This document shows, in pieces, positions 1-9,645 of a stretch of DNA of 43,437 bases. Origin of the DNA: Hymenobacter sp. GOD-10R (lineage in GTDB: Bacteria; Bacteroidota; Bacteroidia; Cytophagales; Hymenobacteraceae). Every line of letters starts with the position of its first letter. Position 1 is the stretch's first letter. The notes below the pieces were generated by a model, which saw only the letters and a program-made list of their open reading frames with translations, was not told the origin of the DNA and did no database searches. The translations under genes were made by a program, and so were the position numbers. The stretch lies in assembly GCF_035609205.1 (NCBI RefSeq), contig NZ_CP141190.1, forward strand, positions 1 to 43,437, given 5' to 3'.

Positions 1-193
1 ACACGCACAAGTAGATTTACCTACACATTTATAGGCTTCGGTATTTACTGGTTAAGATGTAATTGTCTGCGCTCTTGCAGTCTAAAGCAAGTAAATAATA
101 AGCAGGATTTACCCAGACAGACCCGCGCTGTGGTTTACCATGACTTGGACCTGGAAATCAACGCCACCCGGCCCCGGACGCGCGTCGTACGGC

Positions 194-952
194 TCAGGCC
201 CGCTCCGCGACCAGCCGCTGCAGGTCTTGGGCATTGGCAAACGCGGCACCCATGGTATTGTTGAAGTAGGCATACACGTCTTTCCCCTCTAGCAGGTAGT
301 CGTGGATCTGCTCGGCCTGCTCGTGCAGAAAGTCGCGCTCGTAGGACTCCCGGTAGTTTCCCTGCGGGCCGTGGAAGCGCAGGTAGACAAAGTCCGCCCC
401 CTCGTTGAGCCGAGCGTTGCGGGCGGCACCTTTGTCGTGCCGCACCAGGCTAGCGCCGTGCTGGTCCAGCAGCTCAAACGTCTCCTCGGCCTGCCAGCTG
501 GGGTGGCGAAACTCCACTGCTTTGCGCCACTCGTGAGCGGGGTCTGCCGCGGCCAGCGCCTGCAATAAGGCACGGACGGCGGGTAGCTGGCGAATAGTGT
601 TGCTGGGCGGGAACTGCAGGAGCAGACAGCCCTTTTTGGGGCCTAGCTCCCGGGCGGCCTCGATGAAGCGGACCAGGCCGGAGAGGTCCTCGGCCAGCGT
701 CTTGGTGTGCGTGATATCGCGCCACAGCTTGAGGGTAAAGGCAAACCCAGGGCCGGTTTCCGCGGCCCAGGCCGCAAATGTTTTGGGCTGGGGGATGCGG
801 TAGAAGGTGCTGTTGATCTCCACCGAGTTAAATAGGGTGGCATAGTAGGTGAGGCGGCTCGTGGCTTGGTAGGCCTCGGGAAAGGTGGCCTTTGGGCCCG
901 GCACGACGATGCCGCTGGTGCCGGTGCGCAGGGTGCCAAGGAGGGTAGGCAT
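194..952 (-). CDS. DUF72 (YecE-like) family protein
   Basis: This 252-residue protein has the DUF72 family pattern: a TSG motif near residue 12, the segment YYATLFNSVEINSTFYRIP (about 36-54), a KLW segment near residue 75, LLLQFPPS near 110, an AVEFRHPSW segment and a late VYLRFHGP segment. The family adopts a TIM-barrel-like fold and its biochemical role is not settled. The length is normal and the protein looks intact. The gene is GC-rich, unlike the AT-rich middle of the window. It stands alone on the minus strand and is not tightly linked to the RNA ligase gene on the same strand. Family assignment is strong; function is unknown. Confidence 0.9.
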   Translation of the reverse strand: MPTLLGTLRTGTSGIVVPGPKATFPEAYQATSRLTYYATLFNSVEINSTFYRIPQPKTFAAWAAETGPGFAFTLKLWRDITHTKTLAEDLSGLVRFIEAARELGPKKGCLLLQFPPSNTIRQLPAVRALLQALAAADPAHEWRKAVEFRHPSWQAEETFELLDQHGASLVRHDKGAARNARLNEGADFVYLRFHGPQGNYRESYERDFLHEQAEQIHDYLLEGKDVYAYFNNTMGAAFANAQDLQRLVAERA

Positions 953-1364
953 GGGAAGGAGTTAGACGGGAAGTTTGGGGTGTAACGGGCCACGCTGCTT
1001 CGGCGTTTTACCCTAGGCGCATCTTCCGGGGTCTGACATATCATCTGCTGGTCCTCGTGGCGCTCTTTGCCGGCCAAGCCGGGGGCAGCCGCTCCAAGGC
1101 CCTGCACGCCGCCGAAGCCACCGCGCGGCGCTTCTACGCCGGGTGTAACGTGGCGAATGCCGTAGTACTCCGGAAGGCCTTTTCCTATAACGTCCTGTGA
1201 AGAAGCGTTTGCAGAACGTTATAGCGCACCGGTAACCGGCATAACATCTTTCGAGCACGTTCAATAGCTGCGTCGAGCTTAACTACTGGCCATGAACCTG
1301 TTCGAAGGCCATTTAGCCCACCAGCACCTAGCACCTCCTCGTGCTAGATTCTGGTGAGCGGCAC
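953..1364. other. intergenic region, possible decayed coding sequence
   Basis: No intact gene is seen. The plus strand is open from about 1014 to a TGA at 1198-1200 and reads as a hydrophobic stretch followed by an Ala/Arg-rich stretch, which may be the tail of a decayed gene that I do not recognise. A 9-bp inverted repeat (CTATAACGT at 1185-1193, its complement at 1216-1224) with a 22-nt loop follows. It could be a weak hairpin. Confidence 0.25.
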
Positions 1365-2498
1365 CTACACTCCCGTATATTTCACCGTCACCAGGGGCCG
1401 GGTTTCATCGCACCGGATCAGATGCGGTTGGGTGTCCAGCAACGCCTTGGTGTCTTTATAGGCAAAGTCGAACTCTTGTAGGATACTGCTGTCAAAGTCG
1501 CCCTGGCGGTTGAGTAACTCCGAGAAGCGGTGGCGGTACGTATCTTTCTCCGCTTTCTTGAGCGAATGCCAGTGCTTGAGCGTATCGGTGCGGCTGTAGC
1601 GGCGGCCCGCGCCGTGCGCGCAGCTCCACAGGGCGTGCAGGAGGGCCGGATGCCAGCGGTTGGGTTTCACGATCAGCGAGCCGCGGCTCATGGACAGCGG
1701 AATGACCACTTCCCGGTCGGCGACGAGTTGGGTGCTGCCTTTGCGATGAATCACGCCCGTCGGCGTGAACTCGAGTAAGTTGTGGCAACTATCCGCAAAA
1801 GCGGGCGTACCCGCCTGCACATAGCCATTGCGCAACAGAAAGTCGTAGGTTTTAAAGACGAACTCTCGTCGGCGGCTCGCGGCATACGTCAGCGCCCGTT
1901 CATACTCCTGCCGATAGTCCAGGGTGGCTAACTCGATCGGCAGCCACTCCTGACCCGGGTTATACTGCTGCAACAAGCGGCAGTTCTCCTGGTACAGATA
2001 AATACCTAGGTTGCGACTACCCGTGTGCACGAGCACATACAGGTACTCCTGGGAGGTTTCCAGCGCGAGAAAGTGATTGCCCCCGCCTAAGCCTTCATCG
2101 GTCATGCCGTGCACCTCGCGCTCCAAGGCGCGATAATGCTGGGCTTTGTTGAAGGGCCGCAAGACGTCCTGCTGGGGAATGCGCAGGTAAGCCACCCCGC
2201 AGCCCAGATCCTTGCCGGTGACCAAGGGATAAAATACCTCGGTGGTGTGAAACGCGACCCCCACAGGGATAGCGCGTTCGGAGCAGTAGTGAATATCGGG
2301 GAATACAGCGATCTGCCCGATGGCTTCTTGTTCCTCGTAGTGGAGGAGGGATTGTAGCGCGTGCTGCTCCACGCCGCTACGATCCGTAAAATAGACGGTG
2401 TTCACGTGGTCTTCTTTACGAGATAAATAAAAGGACGCGCGCCAGGGAGCAGCCGCAGAAAGTGCGCGCGAAAGGAGCCTCAGCATAGGCTCGTACAA
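1365..2498 (-). CDS. RtcB family RNA-splicing ligase
   Basis: RtcB joins RNA 2',3'-cyclic-phosphate or 3'-phosphate ends to 5'-OH ends through a GMP-histidine intermediate, with manganese. The expected active-site residues are present: Cys100 in GKDLGCG, His142 in GGGNHF, His158 in HTGSRN, His239 in SCHN, His251 in HRKGST, SMSRGS near 269-274, and His295 in AHGAGR, the position of the guanylylated histidine. At 377 residues it is a shorter RtcB form. The first 31 residues look unlike the family, so the true start may be the GTG at 2405, giving a protein beginning VNTVYFTDRSG. The neighbours do not show whether it serves RNA repair or another role. Confidence 0.9.
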   Translation of the reverse strand: MYEPMLRLLSRALSAAAPWRASFYLSRKEDHVNTVYFTDRSGVEQHALQSLLHYEEQEAIGQIAVFPDIHYCSERAIPVGVAFHTTEVFYPLVTGKDLGCGVAYLRIPQQDVLRPFNKAQHYRALEREVHGMTDEGLGGGNHFLALETSQEYLYVLVHTGSRNLGIYLYQENCRLLQQYNPGQEWLPIELATLDYRQEYERALTYAASRRREFVFKTYDFLLRNGYVQAGTPAFADSCHNLLEFTPTGVIHRKGSTQLVADREVVIPLSMSRGSLIVKPNRWHPALLHALWSCAHGAGRRYSRTDTLKHWHSLKKAEKDTYRHRFSELLNRQGDFDSSILQEFDFAYKDTKALLDTQPHLIRCDETRPLVTVKYTGV

Positions 2499-2849
2499 AG
2501 ATACGATAATAGACTATACCTTAGCAAAGTGCCACGTCATAATGGTCAAATAAAGCATCACTATTCCAAGAGCGGGGGTATAAGCAATACTATGTTAATC
2601 AACTATTCCCAGGATTCAGAGACCTTGTGTACTGTGTTTATTTCTATGTTTTGTCCAACGGAAGTTCCCTTCGGAGGATGGCCTTCTACATCGTTCTAAG
2701 TTCATGTCGCCTGCAACCTTGAACATAGCCAGAAAAGCGGGCACTGAAACTTTTTATGCCTTGAACCAGCTAGCCTTGTGAAAGGCTAAACCATTTGCTA
2801 CTTTCATAATTGTCACAAAGTTAACTCGTTGACTAAACAGGGAAGCATT
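2499..2849. other. intergenic region between divergent genes
   Basis: This region lies between the divergent RtcB and exported-propeller genes and must hold both promoters. I see no gene. No clear match to the Bacteroidota promoter pattern (TTG, then TAnnTTTG) could be fixed by eye. Confidence 0.4.
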
Positions 2850-4523
2850 ATGGCTACACACGTGCTAGAGCATACCCTCCGGTTCTGGCACTTAGCCTTG
2901 GTACTTTTGTGGCTACTGCCTCACTCACTCGTCGCGCAGACCCCTTCTGTAACCTGGCCATGGGCCACTCGCGCCACTAGTAGTGTGACTTCCTCTGAAG
3001 ACTATAGTACCAGCCGACATATTCAGCTAGATGGCGTCGGTAATGTCTTCACCGCCGGTGATTTTCGGGGCCTGATGTCCGTTGACGGAACGACGCTCAC
3101 CTCCCCCCAAACGTCGGACAGCTACTTGGCCAAATACACACCGGCTGGCAAGCTAGCCTGGATACGGCACTTCAGCAGTACGTTTTCGGAAACCATTGTC
3201 AAAGCGATAGCCGTCGATGCTAGCGGCAACTGCTACGTGGCCGGATATTACTTGTCGCCCGGCGTATTCTTGATTGATGATGCCCTCACCTTGACAAGTG
3301 GGGGTAGTTTCCTAGTGAAGTTCAATCCGCAGGGCACCATGCTCTGGGTCCGTGGCGAGGGAGATGGAATACATGGTCTTGCGTGTACGCCCATTGGGGA
3401 GGTAGTAGTTTTAGGTGACTTTTATGGCACGCAGGTATTCGGGAACACGACCCTGACCAGTCCTCCTGACAAGTCTAGCAGCTTTGTGGTGAAATATGAT
3501 GCACAGGGCATGGCTCAGTGGGCTCAGCAGTTTGAGGGACGATCTAATGATGAAGCGGTGGTTAGCCTGGATGCCGCAGGGAATGCGTGTGTCGCCACTG
3601 AGTTTCAGAGCACCGCCACCTTGGGACCGCTCACGTTAACGGGCAGTAGCAGAAACGACGACGTTTTCGTAGCCCGCTATAGTGCAGCAGGGGTGCCCCA
3701 ATGGGTGGTGCGTCACCCTAGTCCGAATCCAGCCAATGCGGAAGGGGTCTGGAGTATGGCCACGGATGCGGCGGGCAACGTGTACCTGACCTCTGACACG
3801 ACGCCGGATACGGCGCCAGTTGGCTCGTCACCCTGGCAGTGGGCCATCACGCAGTACACCCCCCAGGGTACTATAGGGTGGAATTATCTCTCGGCTATCG
3901 CGAAAAACGGAGGGATCAGTGGAGTGGCCACGGATGCGACCGGCAACGTGTACCTTTCCGGAGGCGTAGTCGGTACGCTCAGCTTGGGCGGACTCACGCT
4001 CACTTCGTCTAGTGACACGGATACGGACCTAGCGCTGCTTTCTTTTACTGCTCAGGGGGCTCCACGCTGGGCCCTGCGAGCCGGTGCTACCACTGGCTTG
4101 GAATATGCCTTACGGTTGGCACTGGATGCGGCCAATAATATCTATGTCACTGGCGCTCTGCAGGGACATGTACTTCTGGGCTCGCTTGTCCTGCCCCAAC
4201 ACAGCCCGTCTTATGAGCAGTTTGTGGCCAAAGCCTCAATCAGTACTATTACGGCGGCTCAACCAACACATAATAGGGCCACGCTACAGCTCTATCCAAA
4301 TCCCGCCAGTGACGCGACACTCCAGGTGCGGTGGCGACCCGCTGGGATAAGCCCTGCTCACCTGCTAGTAGAAGATGCGCTAGGCCGTTGCGTGCTACGG
4401 CAAGAACTTGCAAGGGGACAAACGGAAGTTGCTGTACCGGTTTACTCCTTGGCACCAGGAGTCTACTCTCTACGGGTAGAATCGGCCACAACGACTGTTA
4501 CGGCACGTTTTATTAAAGAGTAA
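2850..4523 (+). CDS. secreted beta-propeller (SBBP-like) protein with T9SS sorting domain
   Basis: This is a 557-residue exported protein. A hydrophobic signal peptide (about residues 10-29, ending near LVAQ) is followed by repeated propeller blades with the pattern DAxGNxYxxG and 'W' ending strands, for example DASGNCYVAGYY, DAAGNVYLTS, DATGNVYLSGG and DAANNIYVTG. This resembles SBBP/NHL-type beta-propellers. The last roughly 80 residues form a type A C-terminal sorting domain: LYPNPASDATLQVRW, a DALGRCVL segment, LAPGVYSLRVE and a basic end. That domain directs export by the type IX secretion system and surface attachment. I chose the ATG at 2850 because translation from it begins just before the signal peptide; an upstream TTG at 2829 would add seven residues. 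The ligand is unknown. Confidence 0.88.
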   Translation: MATHVLEHTLRFWHLALVLLWLLPHSLVAQTPSVTWPWATRATSSVTSSEDYSTSRHIQLDGVGNVFTAGDFRGLMSVDGTTLTSPQTSDSYLAKYTPAGKLAWIRHFSSTFSETIVKAIAVDASGNCYVAGYYLSPGVFLIDDALTLTSGGSFLVKFNPQGTMLWVRGEGDGIHGLACTPIGEVVVLGDFYGTQVFGNTTLTSPPDKSSSFVVKYDAQGMAQWAQQFEGRSNDEAVVSLDAAGNACVATEFQSTATLGPLTLTGSSRNDDVFVARYSAAGVPQWVVRHPSPNPANAEGVWSMATDAAGNVYLTSDTTPDTAPVGSSPWQWAITQYTPQGTIGWNYLSAIAKNGGISGVATDATGNVYLSGGVVGTLSLGGLTLTSSSDTDTDLALLSFTAQGAPRWALRAGATTGLEYALRLALDAANNIYVTGALQGHVLLGSLVLPQHSPSYEQFVAKASISTITAAQPTHNRATLQLYPNPASDATLQVRWRPAGISPAHLLVEDALGRCVLRQELARGQTEVAVPVYSLAPGVYSLRVESATTTVTARFIKE

Positions 4524-5231
4524 CCATCTTAGGATAGGGAGCACTGGCCCAAGCCACCAAATGAATTTGGTAGCTCTATTGAACATGAACAGTGTTAAAA
4601 GTCAAAATTTGCATTAAATGCTTGACTTTCAATACTATTTGCTCCTGGGCAAGACAGTGATTGAAGGAACAAGGCAGAGAAGAGGTTGCTATGATGCACA
4701 TATGTGCTTTAGTAGGCTAAAACGGTACAGGACAGATCTTGCTTACTATTCAGTGCTGGTACGGATGTACCGTACTGCCTGCTGTTGTAGGTTAACGTCT
4801 ACTACTCCCCAACACTTATGCAGTTCTTGGTATTAACCGTTTATTTCCTGCTAGCCTACTATCTGGCTTTAGGAAATAGACGCCCTCAGCCTCGTACATG
4901 ATGTAAAAGAGGAGTAAGTATTATTTGGCGCCTTCTCCGCTATACCACTAGCCGGCGAAGAAGCATGAGTGGAACATTTCCTTGTCTTCTGGCTGCTACC
5001 AGCGCTACCAGTGTATCCTGACTCACACTCAGGAGTAGCCTCTTGCTGATATGGGTACTATTTAGTCCTTTACGCAGCGGATTAGCGCCTACAAAACGGC
5101 TGACCACCTTCACCTTCAACTTAGAGGCTTTCCGAATCAGCATTCCTGCCTTCCTAGGTAAGATCAGAGGTTGGATGTTGGCCTGTAAGGATACACTTCA
5201 TCATGATCAGTTCCTTCTATTTCTAGCTGCT
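4524..5231. other. intergenic region, no recognised gene
   Basis: About 700 bases hold only short open frames with no recognisable family. The minus strand is open at 4940-5143 (67 codons, Lys/Arg/Leu-rich). I cannot support it as a gene. The promoter of the following hydrolase gene should lie here. Confidence 0.35.
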
Positions 5232-6818
5232 ATGCCTAAGAACCTAGTGATTTGCTGTGATGGCACCTGGAATTCGGCCGTGGATGAGGAGTACGGTGCT
5301 GCCGCTCCCACCAACGTGCACAAGCTTTATCAGGCTTGCCTAGATCAAGCGGAGTCAGATGGGCAGCAAGTTACCTGGTACCAGCCGGGGGTTGGGGCGC
5401 TCGGGAGCACCGCCCGGCGTACTTTTGAGGGAGCTACGGGCACGGGTGTGGGAGCTAATATCCGCAGGGGATACATGGCTATTGCTTGGAATTACGAGCC
5501 AGGTGACCGCATCTTTCTGTTCGGCTTTTCCCGGGGGGCCTTCACGGCGCGTTCTATTGCGGGCATGATTCAACAGGTTGGCATCCTGGTGCAGCCGACA
5601 GCTGAAAGAGTAGAAAGAGCGTACAAGTACTACGAAAATCATAAGGTCAGTGAGGATCGAAACTTGCCGGATCCGCAGTACGCGCAGGACCCCGGTTGGC
5701 ACCAGGGACTGGGCCTGAATACCCGCTACGCCCGGATCCACTTCATTGGCGTTTGGGATACGGTAGGCTCACTGGGCGTGTCTTTCTGGGGGTGGAGCTT
5801 CAATTTGCGCTTGTTTTTTCGCAATGGCTTTCACGACCTGTCACCCAACCTGATCACGGACCACTTTTACCACGCCCTAGCGATGGACGAGATGCGAACC
5901 AGCTTCATGCCCACCTTGTGGGAAGTCAACACAGGCGAGACGCTCACGGCGCAGGTAGAGCAGGCCTGGTTTCGAGGAGTGCATAGTGACGTAGGGGGGG
6001 GCTATGCTGAACGGGGCCTCGCCGATATCACATATGAATGGCTAACCATTAAAGCCCAAACGCACGGGTTGCAACTGCGCACGGGATGGGACCAATCACT
6101 CAAACCTGATGCCGCTGGCCGCATCCACCGCTCGCTACGCGGGCCACTGTATACAAATGTAGCAGGATGGCCACGCTGGTATCGTCCCCGCTACCAAGCG
6201 GATACTCCAACCCAGGAAGAAAAACTACGCGGTTATCTACATTCCAGTGTGCAGGAGCGCCTGGAAAAATGCAAGCTCAACGGCAGCAAAACGTTGGCTT
6301 TGCGCACTCTTAGTCCCGGCGAATCAGCCACGGTGGAGGTGCCGGCCGACCAATTATGGACTAACACCGGGCTGATTTTGGAAGAGGGTGCCACCTATAC
6401 CTTTGAACCAAGTGGGGTGTGGCAGGACCTGAATGATACACCAGTTGGCCCTGGGGGAGAACCTCGGGGTAAAGAATCCCTGCTGAAACGTAGCTTTCGC
6501 TGGGCTCTACGAGCCCCGAACGAACCGTGGATGCAGTTGATGGGGCTAGTGAACTACCCACGCACTTGGCCATGGCTGGAAAAGTCGTTAGGAGAAGCCT
6601 TCCGCTACTTAATCTGGGAAGATCCCGAGCCTTTGCTAAAGGATTTGTTTCCTATCAAGAACAACTTGAGAAAGGTAATTACATCCAAGCCCGCGGACGA
6701 GGCCACCGGGGTGGTAGATAACGCCACTGGAGTGCTCTGGGTATTTGCTAACGATTTATGGAAGACCCACGTCAACAACACGGGCAGTCTCCGGCTGAAA
6801 GTTACGCGCGCTCCATAA
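5232..6818 (+). CDS. DUF2235 alpha/beta-hydrolase with C-terminal LecA-like lectin domain
   Basis: Counting from the ATG at 5232 (528 residues), the first 260 or so residues are a DUF2235 hydrolase domain, the family that includes T6SS Tle1 phospholipases. It opens with LVICCDGTWN and has the nucleophile elbow GFSRGAF (Ser100), an Asp in GVWDTVGS (Asp176) and a His in FRGVHSDVGGGY (His251), a full catalytic triad. The C-terminal part (about 405-528) resembles the PA-IL/LecA galactose lectin fold: VPADQLWTNTGLILEEG early, and a final segment with Asp508, Thr512, Asn515 and Asn516 in the D-x3-T-x2-NN spacing of the LecA calcium and sugar ligands. No signal peptide is seen. The open frame continues upstream to 5043, but the family match starts at 5232. 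A lipid-cleaving effector or a cell-surface enzyme is possible; no T6SS gene is present. Confidence 0.85.
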   Translation: MPKNLVICCDGTWNSAVDEEYGAAAPTNVHKLYQACLDQAESDGQQVTWYQPGVGALGSTARRTFEGATGTGVGANIRRGYMAIAWNYEPGDRIFLFGFSRGAFTARSIAGMIQQVGILVQPTAERVERAYKYYENHKVSEDRNLPDPQYAQDPGWHQGLGLNTRYARIHFIGVWDTVGSLGVSFWGWSFNLRLFFRNGFHDLSPNLITDHFYHALAMDEMRTSFMPTLWEVNTGETLTAQVEQAWFRGVHSDVGGGYAERGLADITYEWLTIKAQTHGLQLRTGWDQSLKPDAAGRIHRSLRGPLYTNVAGWPRWYRPRYQADTPTQEEKLRGYLHSSVQERLEKCKLNGSKTLALRTLSPGESATVEVPADQLWTNTGLILEEGATYTFEPSGVWQDLNDTPVGPGGEPRGKESLLKRSFRWALRAPNEPWMQLMGLVNYPRTWPWLEKSLGEAFRYLIWEDPEPLLKDLFPIKNNLRKVITSKPADEATGVVDNATGVLWVFANDLWKTHVNNTGSLRLKVTRAP

Positions 6819-7043
6819 CGAGCTGAGACAATGCGCCGACGGTGAATCAGGTAACTGGCTTTCTGTTGCTAGGTGTAGTGGCAAGTTTGAGCAGAACCAA
6901 AGAGGTAGGTATGCTGGCGCGATTGCAACAGCTGTTTACGTATTATTTATGGAGAGCGGCCTAGCATAAGAGATTATGGGTCAGTTTAGTACTCTAATAG
7001 GAATTCGAGCGACCAGGATATCATCAACTTTGCGGTCAAGCTC

Positions 7044-7598
7044 ATGGATAACAAACAGCGCCTACGCCCAATAACAATCGGGATTGTTGTTGGGCTATTT
7101 TCGTGTGGTTTTCTCTTGTGCGTCTATTATGCTGATGCCCTTGCAGCTCGATTGTTCATTGCTCCCGCTCAGCAAACCACAATTGTAATTCGTACGGTGA
7201 GCACTATTTTCTTAGATGTGCTCGTGCTCTATCTCTGTGATCAATGGCTAGCAGATAAATCTTTAGTGCATACCACTAGTGCGGGAGCATATCATGCGCT
7301 GGATTGCTTAGCCGATTGGGCTAAGTGGATCGCTGCAATTAAAACGGCGACGCTCGGGGCGATTGGTTTCATCATTAAAGACCAGGAAGAAGCCCTGCGA
7401 CGACCGGCAATCACTGTGGCGGTTTTGGTCATTGGCGCTGCTGTCTCTTGTAGTGCGTGGGTGTTGTCTTCCTTGGCCTCCATTGAACTTCGAATCTGGC
7501 CTGGCGCCAGCGATCCGCCTGGAACGAATGATCAGGATGAGGCAGCAGTGGCAGCGTACTATGACGTGTATGAGCGTCGCCTTTATGGCTTTGTGTAA
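7044..7598 (+). CDS. small membrane protein of unknown function
   Basis: This 184-residue protein has about four hydrophobic segments: residues 10-32, 46-64, 92-110 and 120-145. A short acidic soluble tail ends in YYDVYERRLYGFV. I do not recognise a family. It starts 225 bases downstream of the DUF2235-lectin gene on the same strand. Membrane proteins often sit beside such hydrolases as immunity or accessory partners, but the gap is long and nothing in the sequence shows that role. Codon use is like its upstream neighbour and unlike the AT-rich gene that follows. Confidence 0.6.
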   Translation: MDNKQRLRPITIGIVVGLFSCGFLLCVYYADALAARLFIAPAQQTTIVIRTVSTIFLDVLVLYLCDQWLADKSLVHTTSAGAYHALDCLADWAKWIAAIKTATLGAIGFIIKDQEEALRRPAITVAVLVIGAAVSCSAWVLSSLASIELRIWPGASDPPGTNDQDEAAVAAYYDVYERRLYGFV

Positions 7599-7680
7599 AT
7601 AAGACGTCTTTGCTACCTGATCTAAAAGTTAATGGCCTTAAGAGCAGGATTAACCTAATTGCAAATCATACTTTAATTAA

Positions 7681-9246
7681 ATGGATAAGACAATTAAAGA
7701 TATATTGAGCTGGTTGCAGAATTTTGCAATTACATTTTATCACGCAACTTTTAGACCTAAAATTTTATTTACTAACATTTACTTTAATCAAAAGGTTAGC
7801 TATATAAATCCACTGGCTTACCTTATTATATGCTTAATACTTGTCTTTTCTGTACATAACACATTTATTAAATTTAATTTATCTTTTGAAAAACATAATG
7901 AAAAATATTTAGAATCCGTGAATGATTTTTTATTTAAAGATAGTTTTTTGACCCAGATATTATATATTCTTCCCATAGCGTTCTTTCTTTTTCTTATCGT
8001 TAGGATAATAGGAGAAATTTTATTTGCAAACAAAGCGCTTAAGAATGTATTTATCACAATAGGTATCTATTGGATAGCATCTTTTCCTTTTATATATGCT
8101 TTGTTAAATATGATAATTGGTGTATTTATTAATGCATATGTAATTTATAAGTTAAAAGGCGATATAAGATTTCTAGAGAAACAGGAAAGCTATTTTCCAT
8201 ATACAGTTAGTTTTCTGTATTATATACAAATACTAGGATATTTAATTCCTTCAATAATTATCTTTAAATTTTTTAAAAGAAAAAGGATACAAACAATTAA
8301 ATTTCTGATACTTCCAATTTTATCCGGCACCTCAGTATTTGTAACTTATCGGATAGTTGAATTTGAGCTTCAATTACTTAATTTTTTAAAAGGAGATGAA
8401 GTTCAAGTCTATCCTTCAATAAACAGTAAGATTGGTCCCATATCATTCAAAGCTAATCATGTAAATGATAGCACTATTGAGTATAGCGGAAATGCTTATA
8501 TTAAGAACAAATCTAATAATACAATTAGGATTTATATGCGTAATTGTTTTTTATTAAGTGTAGATACCGTAAGCCTTAATGATCCAAGTTGTGCTGTACA
8601 ATCACATTCATTGAAATCTTTACAAGGAAATGCTTACCCTATAAGTAAACAAGACAATGTTCAAGAAGGATATTTTATAATAAACCCCAAAGAAGTACTT
8701 CCAATAACAATTTCATTTGATATCAAGTATCAATCAGTTTATTTTTGCACGTCGTCACTTGTATTTAACACTGATTTGTATTATAGTTACATTGATGAAG
8801 ATTATTTACTGAATTCTTCCCATCAGTTTAGTTTTGCTTTTGATAGATATAATGAGTGTAAAAGTAGAGACTCGGTTCCAGAGCCTTGCATTAAAGGTCT
8901 ATTTCATCTTGTTCAGTCAGCAAAAGTCTATAAAGGCATTGTAAATAAATTAAAAATCAAGAAAAAAACGAATAAACAGTATGCATATAAACTTGTTCTT
9001 TGGACAGTTACATATTCTAAATATAAAAATAAATGTTATCCTACATATGAATTATCATTGATAGAAGGGTATCACAACAATATTTCAGAAGTAGCAAATT
9101 TTTCTTTTAATTTTAAAGAGAAAAGATTATCTATATATGATAAAAATATCAGACATCTAAAAAGAATAAATTTCAATAATAATTTTCTTGTTGATCTTGA
9201 TGATAATTGTAGTGAAAGTGTAAAAAGTAAATATTATTTAGAATAA
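7681..9246 (+). CDS. AT-rich multi-pass membrane protein, unknown function
   Basis: The 521-residue protein has about five transmembrane segments in its first 245 residues (around 44-64, 92-114, 121-155, 177-196 and 207-225). A large polar, beta-rich C-terminal domain of about 270 residues follows. The N-terminal layout (short soluble start, FYHATFRPKILF, then SYINPLAYLIICLIL) resembles Yip1- or DUF3667-like membrane proteins, but I would not assign it. The gene is far richer in A and T than everything around it and uses many AAA, ATA and TTA codons, which points to recent arrival from a different source. It begins at an ATG with no clear ribosome site, 82 bases after the previous gene. Confidence 0.65.
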   Translation: MDKTIKDILSWLQNFAITFYHATFRPKILFTNIYFNQKVSYINPLAYLIICLILVFSVHNTFIKFNLSFEKHNEKYLESVNDFLFKDSFLTQILYILPIAFFLFLIVRIIGEILFANKALKNVFITIGIYWIASFPFIYALLNMIIGVFINAYVIYKLKGDIRFLEKQESYFPYTVSFLYYIQILGYLIPSIIIFKFFKRKRIQTIKFLILPILSGTSVFVTYRIVEFELQLLNFLKGDEVQVYPSINSKIGPISFKANHVNDSTIEYSGNAYIKNKSNNTIRIYMRNCFLLSVDTVSLNDPSCAVQSHSLKSLQGNAYPISKQDNVQEGYFIINPKEVLPITISFDIKYQSVYFCTSSLVFNTDLYYSYIDEDYLLNSSHQFSFAFDRYNECKSRDSVPEPCIKGLFHLVQSAKVYKGIVNKLKIKKKTNKQYAYKLVLWTVTYSKYKNKCYPTYELSLIEGYHNNISEVANFSFNFKEKRLSIYDKNIRHLKRINFNNNFLVDLDDNCSESVKSKYYLE

Positions 9247-9645
9247 TGTTTGCAACAATATTTTTTTAATATAAAATAATGTCGTGCTTTTGCATAGTAT
9301 TCTTGTGAAATATTCTTTGTTAATGATTGACATACTAAAAGAAAGATTATGCAGCGTCAGTTTAATTACTATTATATAAATACACCCACTATGCAGTATT
9401 TTGTTACTTAAAGACCTCACCCCATTCTATAAAATTTGTCCCTATAATAATCCGTGCTGTGGTGCTTACATACTCAGCGTTATTCTAAGTAAATAATCTA
9501 TGGCAGCTGTTGGGCTTGGTGTCCTTGATGAATCGGGATATCCTGATCTATACCGCCGAATTTAGGATAGTAGTGAATACGTAAGTCACCTGCTTGTACT
9601 CTCTTTATCGGTGAAGCAATTCACGTGAAATTAGCCCTACTCAAA
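9247..9645. other. intergenic region, AT-rich then mixed
   Basis: This is the non-coding tail behind the AT-rich gene. AT-rich sequence gives way near 9415 to the composition of the surrounding DNA, which may mark one edge of the acquired AT-rich segment. I see no gene here. Confidence 0.35.

Noticed and set aside
1013..1264. 83-codon minus-strand open frame.
   Set aside because: It is Arg-rich, of the kind that arises opposite GC-rich sequence; the opposite strand looks more like decayed coding sequence.
4940..5143. 67-codon basic minus-strand open frame.
   Set aside because: It partly overlaps the upstream extension of the DUF2235 frame and has no known relatives that I recognise.
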